The notes beneath the pieces were generated by a model. The model did not search any database. It was not told where the DNA came from and saw only the letters and a list, made by a program, of their open reading frames with translations. A stretch of 64,000 nucleotides of DNA from Massilia sp. YIM B02763 (GTDB lineage Bacteria > Pseudomonadota > Gammaproteobacteria > Burkholderiales > Burkholderiaceae_D): NCBI RefSeq assembly GCF_030412015.1, contig NZ_JASNRD010000016.1, forward strand, positions 52,104 through 116,103, read 5' to 3'. Of the stretch, positions 33,742-41,084 are shown piece after piece. Within the stretch, counting starts at the first letter, position 1, and the number at the start of each line of letters is the position of its first letter. The position numbers and the translations under genes are program-made.

Positions 33742-34065
33742 ATGGATCTGTCGAATATGTCCTTGGGCGATTTGCGTAACCTGCAGGAGCAGATCAAGCA
33801 GGAAATGAAGAAGCGTGAGCATCAGGAAGTGCAAAAGGCACGCGAGCAGATCCTGGCTATCGCGCAAAGCGTCGGCGTTCCGCTGAAAGACTTGATCGCT
33901 TCCGGCCGCGGCGCCAAGGCGGCGGCAGGCGGCACCGGTTCGGTCGCCGTCCGTTATCGCCACCCGGACGATGCATCGCAGCAGTGGACCGGCCGCGGCC
34001 GCCAGCCGAAATGGGTCAAGGAATGGGTCGAAGGCGGTAAATCGATCGACCAGCTGCGCGTCTGA
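33742..34065 (+). CDS. H-NS family histone-like nucleoid protein
   Basis: A 107-residue nucleoid-associated protein that binds AT-rich DNA and silences transferred genes. The N-terminal part (about 6-50) is a helical oligomerisation domain (LGDLRNLQEQIKQEMKKREH). The C-terminal DNA-binding domain has VAVRYRHPDDASQQWTGRGR, with the conserved TGRGRQP loop at about 83-89, and ends WVEGGKSIDQLRV. The size fits the short H-NS/MvaT-like proteins of Burkholderiales. It stands alone with its own promoter and RBS and is followed by two strong hairpins. Confidence 0.94.
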   Translation: MDLSNMSLGDLRNLQEQIKQEMKKREHQEVQKAREQILAIAQSVGVPLKDLIASGRGAKAAAGGTGSVAVRYRHPDDASQQWTGRGRQPKWVKEWVEGGKSIDQLRV

Positions 34066-34085
34066 TTCGATTCCAGCCGATTCGT

Positions 34086-34128
34086 CCGGAAGCGCGCGCT
34101 GCTTCCGGCGGGCGGCTCCGGCCGCCCG
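34086..34128 (+). terminator. Two abutting GC-rich hairpins after the H-NS gene
   Basis: CCGGAAGC-GCGCGCT-GCTTCCGG (34086-34108), then CGGGCGGC-TCCG-GCCGCCCG (34109-34128), both perfect stems of eight pairs; the second has a UNCG-type tetraloop. No T-run follows, so this may protect the transcript 3' end or act in Rho-dependent termination rather than be a classical terminator. Confidence 0.55.
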
Positions 34129-34382
34129 GCTGCATTGACGCGATGCGCCGCTTCTGATGTCCGCGTCTGGTTTGCGCCATTTTCGTGGAATGCGTTCGCC
34201 GTTCCCGACCGTTTTTCCCTTGTTTCGATTTCCGTCCAATGCGAATCTCATGCAGATGCACTAATGCACGCATGAAATTCCCATCGCTCCGGCTTGCCGC
34301 TACAATAGCCTTTTTATCATCCTTTCCATCACGCCCGCGACGCCGCGTGAGCGCCGTCCGTGCAGCCATCAAGGTAAATTCC

Positions 34383-35765
34383 ATGGTCCCTCTCTCGAAA
34401 ACGATTTTCAAGGCTTATGACATCCGCGGTGTGATCGACAAGACGCTGGACGCCGGCATCGCGCGCAAGATCGGCCAGGCCTTCGGCGCCGCCGCGCTGG
34501 CCAAGGGCGAGCGCACCGTCGTCATCGGCCGCGACGGCCGCCTGTCCGGCCCGGGCCTGGCCGAGGCCCTGGCCGCCGGCCTGCAGGAAGCGGGTGTCGA
34601 CGTGATCGACCTGGGCATGGTCGCGACCCCGATGGTGTACTTCGCCACCAATGTGCTGGAAGCGCGTTCGGGCATCATGGTCACCGGCAGCCATAATCCG
34701 CCGGACTACAACGGCTTCAAGATGGTGCTGGCGGGCGACGCGATCTACGGCGACGCCATCCTGGGCCTGCACGCGGCCATCGAGCGCGGCGACTTCCAGC
34801 CGGCCGCCGCCGCGGGCAAGTATTCGACCCATGACATCAAGGACGCCTACATCGAACGCATCGCCGCGGACGTCAAGATCGCCCGTCCGATCAAGATCGC
34901 CGTCGATGCCGGCAACGGCGTGGCCGGCGCCTTTGCGGGCGACCTGTTCCGCGCGATGGGCTGCGACGTCATCGAACTGTTCTGCGAGGTGGACGGCCAC
35001 TTCCCGAACCACCACCCGGATCCGGCCCACCCGGAAAACCTGCAGGACCTGATCGAAGCCGTGCGCACCAGCGACGCCGAGATCGGCCTGGCCTTCGACG
35101 GCGACGGCGACCGCCTGGGTGTCGTCACCAAGGATGGCCAGATCATCTTCCCGGACCGCCAGATGATGCTGTTTGCCGCCGACGTCCTGTCGCGCAACCC
35201 GGGCGCCGAGATCCTGTACGACGTCAAGTGCACGCGCCACCTCGGTCCCTGGATCGAGCAGCATGGCGGCCGTCCGCTGATGTGGAAGACGGGCCATTCG
35301 CTGGTCAAGGCCAAGCTGAAGGAAACCGGCGCCCCGCTGGGCGGCGAAATGAGCGGCCACATCTTCTGGAAGGACCGCTGGTTCGGCTTCGACGACGGCC
35401 TGTACACGGGCGCGCGCCTGCTGGAGATCCTGACGAAGGTGGCCGACCCGTCGGCGCTGCTGAACTCCCTGCCGATCGCCTCGAGCACCCCGGAGCTGCA
35501 CCTGCACCTGCAGGAAGGCGAGAACTTCGCGCTGATCGACAAGCTGCGCCGCGAAGCGACCTTCCCCGGTTCCGAGCGCATCAACGACATCGACGGCCTG
35601 CGCGTCGAGTACCCGGACGGCTTCGGCCTGGCGCGCGGCTCGAACACGACCCCGGTCGTCGTGCTGCGCTTCGAAGGCGAGACTCCGGAAGCCCTCGCGC
35701 GCATCCAGGGTGAGTTTGCCCGCGTGATCCGCGCCGCCAAGCCGGATGCCGAACTGCCGTTCTGA
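34383..35765 (+). CDS. Phosphomannomutase / phosphoglucomutase (AlgC type)
   Basis: Alpha-D-phosphohexomutase of 460 residues from the ATG at 34383, which has AAGGT upstream. It interconverts mannose-6-P/mannose-1-P and probably the glucose forms, feeding LPS and other polysaccharides. The phosphoserine loop is TGSHNPPDYNGFK with S103. The metal loop DGDGDR is at 239-244, and the sugar-binding motif GEMSGHIFWKD follows. It is ten bases ahead of waaC and likely cotranscribed with the LPS core genes. The roughly 315 bp upstream holds the hairpins after the H-NS gene and a likely promoter but no gene. Confidence 0.93.
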   Translation: MVPLSKTIFKAYDIRGVIDKTLDAGIARKIGQAFGAAALAKGERTVVIGRDGRLSGPGLAEALAAGLQEAGVDVIDLGMVATPMVYFATNVLEARSGIMVTGSHNPPDYNGFKMVLAGDAIYGDAILGLHAAIERGDFQPAAAAGKYSTHDIKDAYIERIAADVKIARPIKIAVDAGNGVAGAFAGDLFRAMGCDVIELFCEVDGHFPNHHPDPAHPENLQDLIEAVRTSDAEIGLAFDGDGDRLGVVTKDGQIIFPDRQMMLFAADVLSRNPGAEILYDVKCTRHLGPWIEQHGGRPLMWKTGHSLVKAKLKETGAPLGGEMSGHIFWKDRWFGFDDGLYTGARLLEILTKVADPSALLNSLPIASSTPELHLHLQEGENFALIDKLRREATFPGSERINDIDGLRVEYPDGFGLARGSNTTPVVVLRFEGETPEALARIQGEFARVIRAAKPDAELPF

Positions 35766-35774
35766 GGTCCGCCG

Positions 35775-36755
35775 TTGAAGATCCTGCTGGTGCGGCTGTC
35801 GTCCCTGGGCGACGTGCTGCACAACCTGCCGATCGTGGCAGACATCCTGCGCCACCACCCGCAGGCCCAGGTCGACTGGGTGGTGGAGGAGGCCTATGTC
35901 AGCCTCGTGAAGCTCAATCCCCACGTGCGCAAGGTGATCCCGATCGCGCTGCGCCGCTGGAGGAAGGGCCTGGGCAAGGCGGACGTGCGCGCCGAGCTGC
36001 GCGGCTTCTTCCGCGACCTGCGCGCCGAACGCTACGACTACGTGTTCGACACCCAGGGCCTGATCAAGACCGGCATCGTGATGGCCTGCGCGCGCGTCAA
36101 GCCGGGCGGCCAGAAGATCGGCCTGGCCAACGGCACCGAGGATTCGGGCTACGAGGGCATTTCGCGCGTCTTCCATAGCCGCAGCATCCCCGTCGCACCG
36201 CGCACCCATGCGGTGGCGCGCGGGCGCCAGGTGGTGGCCGCGGCGCTGGGCTACACGGTCGACACGGCGCCGGACTTCGGCCTGCCGGCGCCCGATGCCT
36301 CCGGGCGCAAGCCCTGGATGCCCGCAGGCCCGTATGCCGTGTTCTTCCACGGGACGGCGCGCGACGCCAAGAAATGGCCGCCGGCCGACTGGATCGCCCT
36401 GGGCCGGGCACTGGCGCCGCTGCCCGTGCTGCTGCCCTGGGGCTCGCTGCGCGAAAAAGAGGATGCCGCCTTCCTGGCCGCCGCGCTGCCGAATGCGGCC
36501 GTGCTGCCGAAGCTGTCGATGATGGACGCCGTGGAACTGGCGCGCCATGCGGCGCTGGCCGTCGGCGTCGACACGGGCCTGACCCACATCGCCGCCGCCT
36601 TCCTGACGCCGACGGTCGAGATCTACGTCGATTCGCCGCGCTGGAAGACCGAGGGCAACTGGTCGCCGCGCATCGTCAACCTGGGCGACACGGGCGCCGC
36701 GCCGGATACCGCTGCCGTGCTGGCCGCCGCCCGGCGCCTGCTGGAGACCGCTTGA
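35775..36755 (+). CDS. waaC: Lipopolysaccharide heptosyltransferase I
   Basis: Family GT9 enzyme that adds the first L-glycero-D-manno-heptose to Kdo of the LPS inner core, acting at the cytoplasmic face of the inner membrane. The 326 residues start at TTG 35775 with KILLVRLSSLGDVLHNLP, the classic GT9 N-terminus. Other landmarks are FDTQGLIKTG, FFHGTARDAKKWP and GVDTGLTHIAAAF. The stop codon overlaps the waaA start (TGATG). GmhB, which makes the heptose precursor, is encoded at 40511. Confidence 0.94.
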   Translation: MKILLVRLSSLGDVLHNLPIVADILRHHPQAQVDWVVEEAYVSLVKLNPHVRKVIPIALRRWRKGLGKADVRAELRGFFRDLRAERYDYVFDTQGLIKTGIVMACARVKPGGQKIGLANGTEDSGYEGISRVFHSRSIPVAPRTHAVARGRQVVAAALGYTVDTAPDFGLPAPDASGRKPWMPAGPYAVFFHGTARDAKKWPPADWIALGRALAPLPVLLPWGSLREKEDAAFLAAALPNAAVLPKLSMMDAVELARHAALAVGVDTGLTHIAAAFLTPTVEIYVDSPRWKTEGNWSPRIVNLGDTGAAPDTAAVLAAARRLLETA

Positions 36756-38029
36756 TGCGTTTGCTGTATTCCCTGATGTGGTGGCTGGCGCTGCCGCTGG
36801 TGCTGGGCCGCCTGTGGTGGCGCGGGCGGGCCGAACCGGGCTACCGCATGCACGTCGGCGAACGCCTCGGCCTGCATGGCCGTGTCGCAGCGGGCGGTCC
36901 CTTCATCATGCTGCACGCCGTGTCGGTGGGCGAGACGCGCGCGGCCGAACCGCTGGTCGACGCGCTGCTGGCCGCCTATCCGGGCCACCGCATCCTGCTG
37001 ACCCACATGACGCCGACGGGCCGCGCCACCGGCAAGGCCTTGTTCGCCAGGCATGGCGAACGCATCGTGCAATCCTACCTGCCTTACGACACGGGCTTCA
37101 TGGTCGGCAGGTTCCTGCGCCATTTCGCGCCGCGCGCCTGCATCCTGATGGAGACGGAAGTGTGGCCGAACCTGATCCGCGCCTGCGCGCGCCATCGGGT
37201 GCCGGTGGCGCTGGTGAACGCGCGCCTGTCCGAGCGCTCGCTGCGGCGCGGCCAGCGCTTCGGCGGCATCATGATGGAAGCGGCGCGCGCGATTGCGCTG
37301 GTCGCCGCCCAGACCGACGCGGATGCCCGGCGCATCGCCTCGCTGGGCGCGCCGAACGTGACGGTCACCGGCAGCATCAAGTTCGACGTGGTGCCGCCCG
37401 AGGCGGCGCTGCAAACGGGCGCCTTGCTGCGCGCGCGCTGCGCGGGCCGTCCCGTGTTCCTGTGCGCCTCGACGCGCGAGGGCGAAGAAGCGCTGATCCT
37501 GAACGCCTTCACGGCATTGCCGGACCGCCCCGCGGGCATGCTCCTGCTGCTGGTGCCGCGCCATCCGCAGCGCTTCGACGAGGTCGCGCGCATGGTGGAG
37601 GAGCGGGGCCTGAGCCTGGCGCGCCGTTCCGCGCTGAACCTGGAAGAAACGAGCGCGGTGACGGCCGACGTGCTGCTGGGCGACTCGATGGGCGAGATGT
37701 TCGCCTACTATGCGGCCTGCGACTGCGCCTTCATCGGCGGCAGCCTGATGCCGCTGGGCGGCCAGAACCTGATCGAGGCGGCCGCCGTCGGCAAGCCGGT
37801 GCTGGTGGGCGAACACACGTTCAACTTCCTGCAGGCGACCGAGGAAGCGATCGCCGCCGGCGGCGCGTTGCGCGTGCAGGATGCGCCGGCCCTGATGCGG
37901 GAGGCGGCGCGCTTGCTGGAGGACGGCGGCGCGCGCGCCGCGATGGGAGAGCGGGCGCTCGCTTTCGCCGCCCACCACCGCGGCGCGACCGTGCGCACTG
38001 TTGAACTCTTGCAACGGATTATCGACTAG
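36755..38029 (+). CDS. waaA: 3-deoxy-D-manno-octulosonic acid (Kdo) transferase
   Basis: Inner-membrane-anchored GT30 enzyme that attaches Kdo to lipid IVA. The 424 residues begin with a membrane anchor (about 3-22), then the acceptor-site motif HAVSVGETRAAEPLV with the catalytic Glu, LTHMTPTGRATG, METEVWPNL, and the CMP-Kdo region GSIKFD and GGQNLIEAAAVGKPVLVG. The ATG at 36755 shares a base with the waaC stop, showing coupling. Whether it is mono- or bifunctional cannot be read from the sequence. Confidence 0.95.
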   Translation: MRLLYSLMWWLALPLVLGRLWWRGRAEPGYRMHVGERLGLHGRVAAGGPFIMLHAVSVGETRAAEPLVDALLAAYPGHRILLTHMTPTGRATGKALFARHGERIVQSYLPYDTGFMVGRFLRHFAPRACILMETEVWPNLIRACARHRVPVALVNARLSERSLRRGQRFGGIMMEAARAIALVAAQTDADARRIASLGAPNVTVTGSIKFDVVPPEAALQTGALLRARCAGRPVFLCASTREGEEALILNAFTALPDRPAGMLLLLVPRHPQRFDEVARMVEERGLSLARRSALNLEETSAVTADVLLGDSMGEMFAYYAACDCAFIGGSLMPLGGQNLIEAAAVGKPVLVGEHTFNFLQATEEAIAAGGALRVQDAPALMREAARLLEDGGARAAMGERALAFAAHHRGATVRTVELLQRIID

Positions 38030-38069
38030 GTTTTGTTACCATTCCCTTTAGCTTAAGAAACGAAAGGGG

Positions 38070-38630
38070 ATGCGCATGTTGTGGTCTAATCGCACGCGAG
38101 CGGGCGGCAACGCGGATGGCGGGACGGCCCTCATGGACCAGCCCGATACGAGCGATCTCGGCGCCGACGCCATGCCGGCGGCCTCGATCCCCGTCGTGCA
38201 TCCCCCCGCCGCCTTGTACAACCTGCATTTCTGGGTGCGCTACACGCTCGGCGAATACACGGGTTTCATGTGGGAGCACGGCGGCTACCTGATCCGGCGC
38301 CGCCACATCCGCTGGCCGATGAGCCTGTACCTGCGCCTGAAGACCACGCTGTCGGCGGCCATGCACTTCGTGCTGCTGCGGCGCGGGCGCCGCACCTACG
38401 AATTCCAGATCGACCAGCACGGCATCGTGCGCACCAGCGACACGGGCGTGAGCCTGATCGGCTGGGACGACGTGCAGCGCATCCGCACCTATTCGAAGGG
38501 TTTCATGATGGTCCTGAAGCGCGGCACGCTGCCGATCCCGTTCCGCTGCCTGAGCAAGGACGAGGTCAGCGCGATGCGCGGGATCGCGGATGCGCGCGCG
38601 GCGGGCGAGCTGCAATTCCGCGCTTCGTAG
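38070..38630 (+). CDS. YcxB-like domain protein
   Basis: A 186-residue protein whose C-terminal part (about 115-180) matches the YcxB-like pattern: FQIDQHGIVRTSDTGVSLI, GWDDVQRIRTYSKGFMMVL and LPIPFRCLSKDE. The middle is basic and aromatic (RRRHIRWPMSLYLRLKTTL) with a moderately hydrophobic stretch that may be a membrane helix. The N-terminal 40 residues look disordered, and the true start could be a later ATG. The function of the family is unknown. It follows waaA by about 40 bp. Confidence 0.75.
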   Translation: MRMLWSNRTRAGGNADGGTALMDQPDTSDLGADAMPAASIPVVHPPAALYNLHFWVRYTLGEYTGFMWEHGGYLIRRRHIRWPMSLYLRLKTTLSAAMHFVLLRRGRRTYEFQIDQHGIVRTSDTGVSLIGWDDVQRIRTYSKGFMMVLKRGTLPIPFRCLSKDEVSAMRGIADARAAGELQFRAS

Positions 38631-38644
38631 CACGCGCATTGCAG

Positions 38645-38672
38645 GCAGGGTGGACGGGTCTCCCGTCCACGC
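38645..38672. repeat. REP-like palindrome, GTAGGGTGG family (copy 3)
   Basis: GCAGGGTGGACGG, loop, CCGTCCACGC, just after the YcxB-like stop. It pairs with an inverted copy at 38740 across about 67 bp, giving a REPIN-like doublet in the convergent gap with the YgjP-type gene. Confidence 0.85.
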
Positions 38673-38739
38673 GGTGATACCCGCCACCTGATTCGCCGCA
38701 CCCGCAATCGGCACCGCGGTGTTCAAACGTGCGTTGAAC

Positions 38740-38767
38740 GCGTGGACGGCGACGCCGTCCACCCTAC
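38740..38767. repeat. REP-like palindrome, GTAGGGTGG family (copy 4, inverted)
   Basis: GCGTGGACGGCGACGCCGTC then CACCCTAC, the reverse orientation of copy 3. It overlaps the stop codon (38764-38766) of the YgjP-type gene, so the end of that coding sequence is built from repeat DNA. Confidence 0.85.
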
Positions 38768-39687
38768 TCCGGGAACAGCACCGGCATCTCGATCGACCGC
38801 TTGCGCAGGGCCGCCTTGGCCCCGTCGTAGTCCGGGAACACCGATTCCACCACGGCCCAGAAGCGCGGGCTGTGGTTCATCTCGCGCAGGTGCGCCAGTT
38901 CGTGCACGACCACGTAGTCCAGCAGCGCCAGCGGGTAGTGCACCAGCTTCCAGTTCAGGCGGATGTTGCCGGCCACCGTGCACGAGCCCCAGCGCGTGCC
39001 GGCCGAGGAAATCGCATAGCTGTTGTACTGCACGCCGACTTGCGGCGCATACAGGTCCAGGCGTTCGCCGAACAGGCGCCGGGCCTCGTCCTGGAACCAG
39101 CGCTTGACGCGCTCGCGGATCTGCCACTCCGTGAGACCGGGCGTCACGCCCAGTTCCAGCGTGCGGCTGTCCGCGTCGTAGACGCAGCGGCTGCGCTCGG
39201 CCGGCGCGAGGCGCAGCACGATGTCCTGGCCCAGGTAGGGCAGCTTGGCGCCGTCGACCCATTCGACGGGCGCGCGGCCTTCGCGCTGCACGTGGCGCTC
39301 GCTGCGCTCGAACAGCTTGGTCAGGATCCAGCGCTGCTTGGCGCGGATGGCGCTGTCGATGTCGGCCAGCACGGCGCGGTTGGGAACCGTCACGCGCAGG
39401 CCGTCGTCGTCGATCATGAAGCCGTAGGAACGGCGCGAGGAGCGGCGCAGCACGTAGTGCACCGTGTGCGATCCGAGCTGGATCGTGCGCAGCGGCGGAT
39501 CGTTCGGACCGACCGGCGGCACGGGCAGGGTGCGGGTGGGCACCGGCGGCGCCTTGAACAGGGGCGCCGGCGGCACGGATTTCGGTGCGGCCGCGGGGGC
39601 TTGCGGGGCGTCGGCGGCGGAGGGCGCGAGCGCCGCGAACTGGGCGAACAGCTCCAGCTGTTGCGCGTCGGTCTTGGGGGAGGTCAT
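38764..39687 (-). CDS. YgjP-type M48-related zinc metallopeptidase
   Basis: A 307-residue protein from the ATG at 39687; the frame is open upstream but a downstream-biased start fits the family. The first 75 residues are Pro/Ala-rich and probably disordered. The YgjP domain follows (RRSSRRSYGFMIDDDGLRVTVPN; GTRWGSCTVAGNIRLNWKL). The zinc site is H262-E263-L-A-H266 with H272 (HELAHLREMNH). The physiological substrate is unknown. Its gene order next to plsC and gmhB is conserved in Burkholderiales. Confidence 0.9.
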   Translation of the reverse strand: MTSPKTDAQQLELFAQFAALAPSAADAPQAPAAAPKSVPPAPLFKAPPVPTRTLPVPPVGPNDPPLRTIQLGSHTVHYVLRRSSRRSYGFMIDDDGLRVTVPNRAVLADIDSAIRAKQRWILTKLFERSERHVQREGRAPVEWVDGAKLPYLGQDIVLRLAPAERSRCVYDADSRTLELGVTPGLTEWQIRERVKRWFQDEARRLFGERLDLYAPQVGVQYNSYAISSAGTRWGSCTVAGNIRLNWKLVHYPLALLDYVVVHELAHLREMNHSPRFWAVVESVFPDYDGAKAALRKRSIEMPVLFPE

Positions 39688-39731
39688 GGTGGGCGGCGTC
39701 GGAGATGCTTTGGCGAGCGCGCCCAATTCGT

Positions 39732-40514
39732 TCAGATACCTTTGTAGGCGTGGGGCGAAATGACGCGCATTTCCGATTCTATCCAATTTTCGACCTCTTG
39801 CATCAGGGTGTCGGCGGTATGGTGTTCCGGCGATATCGGCTTGCCGATCGAGACGGTGATCAAGCCCGGGCGCTTGATGAAGGAATTCTTCGGCCAGCAC
39901 TCTCCCGAATTATGCGCGATCGGCACGACGCTGGCACCCGTTTCGATCGCCAGGCGCGAACCGCCGCTCTTGTACTGTCCTTTTTCGCCAACAGGGATGC
40001 GCGTCCCTTCCGGGAACATGATGATCGACTGGCCGTCCGCAAGGCGGCTCTTGCCGATCCTGACCACGTGGGCGAAGGCGCGCTTGCCCTTGCTGCGGTC
40101 GATCGGGATCATGCGCAGCAGGGCCATGCCCCAGCCGAAGAAGGGGATGTACAGGATTTCCTTCTTGAAGACGTACACCAGCGGCCGGCGCATGTTCGGC
40201 AGCATGAAGATGGTTTCCCAGGCCGACTGGTGCTTCGACAGCAGGATCGCCGGCTGCGCGGGGAGGTTGTCGTAGCCGCGGACCTCGTAGCGGATGCCGC
40301 AGATGACGCGTGCGCACCAGATCACGAACACGTTCCAGCGCGACGTGACCCAGAAGCGCGTGTTGTACGGGAAGGGCGCCGCCAGGAAGCAGACGCAGGC
40401 CCAGACGACGGTGGCAACCGCCATGACGACGGTAAACAGCAGGGAGCGCAGGAACAGTAAGGCGTTTTGCAAGGACGAAGTCTCCGGTACGGCGGTATGG
40501 GTGGTAGCGGTCAT
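39732..40514 (-). CDS. plsC: 1-acyl-sn-glycerol-3-phosphate acyltransferase
   Basis: Membrane enzyme of 260 residues making phosphatidic acid from lysophosphatidic acid. The N-terminal hydrophobic region (about 18-45) is followed by the catalytic motif KHQSAWE (His plus Glu, the HX4E variant), PIDRSKGKRAF, and FPEGTRIP. The start ATG at 40514 overlaps the gmhB stop by four bases (ATGA), so translation is coupled. It differs from the NHx4D acyltransferase at 30537. Confidence 0.93.
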   Translation of the reverse strand: MTATTHTAVPETSSLQNALLFLRSLLFTVVMAVATVVWACVCFLAAPFPYNTRFWVTSRWNVFVIWCARVICGIRYEVRGYDNLPAQPAILLSKHQSAWETIFMLPNMRRPLVYVFKKEILYIPFFGWGMALLRMIPIDRSKGKRAFAHVVRIGKSRLADGQSIIMFPEGTRIPVGEKGQYKSGGSRLAIETGASVVPIAHNSGECWPKNSFIKRPGLITVSIGKPISPEHHTADTLMQEVENWIESEMRVISPHAYKGI

Positions 40515-41074
40515 GCGTTGGCCGGGGCGGGGCTGGGGGCGGTTTTCAGGAAGGCGTCGACCATTGCGGCGAGGTCGGGGAAGACCTGGGTGCCGGGCGG
40601 CAGGCCGCCGGTCTCGAAGGTCTTCTGGCCCTTGCCGGTCAGGACCAGGTAGGGCAGGCAGCCGCTGATGAAGCCGGCCTGCAGGTCGCGCAGCGAGTCG
40701 CCCACGGTCGGCACGCCCTTCAGGCTGAGCTTGAAGCGCTTGCTGATCTCCTCGAACATCCCGGCCTTCGGCTTCCTGCAGTCGCAGTTGTCGATGGCCG
40801 CGTGCGGGCAGAAGAAGATCGCGTCGATGTCCGCGCCGACCAGCTGGGCGGCGCCGTGCATCTTCTGGTGGATGGCGTTCAGCGTGGTCATGTCGAACAG
40901 TTCGCGCGCGATGCCCGACTGGTTCGATGCGATGACCACGCGGTAGCCCGCCTGGTTCAGGCGCGCGATCGCCTCGAGCGACCCCGGGATCGGGATCCAC
41001 TCGGCGGGCGACTTGATGAACTCGGGCGAGTCGTGGTTGATGACGCCGTCGCGGTCGAGGATGATCAGCTTCAT
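40511..41074 (-). CDS. gmhB: D-glycero-beta-D-manno-heptose-1,7-bisphosphate 7-phosphatase
   Basis: HAD-superfamily phosphatase of 187 residues in the ADP-heptose pathway for LPS core. The catalytic motif is LDRDGVIN with D7 and D9, motif II is VIASNQSG, and the zinc-binding loop is CPHAAIDNCDCRKP, characteristic of GmhB-type enzymes. The product feeds HldE and finally WaaC (35775). It lies ten bases downstream of glyS and overlaps plsC. Confidence 0.94.
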   Translation of the reverse strand: MKLIILDRDGVINHDSPEFIKSPAEWIPIPGSLEAIARLNQAGYRVVIASNQSGIARELFDMTTLNAIHQKMHGAAQLVGADIDAIFFCPHAAIDNCDCRKPKAGMFEEISKRFKLSLKGVPTVGDSLRDLQAGFISGCLPYLVLTGKGQKTFETGGLPPGTQVFPDLAAMVDAFLKTAPSPAPANA

Positions 41075-41084
41075 CGCGCCTGCC

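Noticed and set aside
40515..41000. Upstream extension of the plsC frame
   Set aside because: It overlaps gmhB in another phase, and plsC has its own coupled ATG at 40514.
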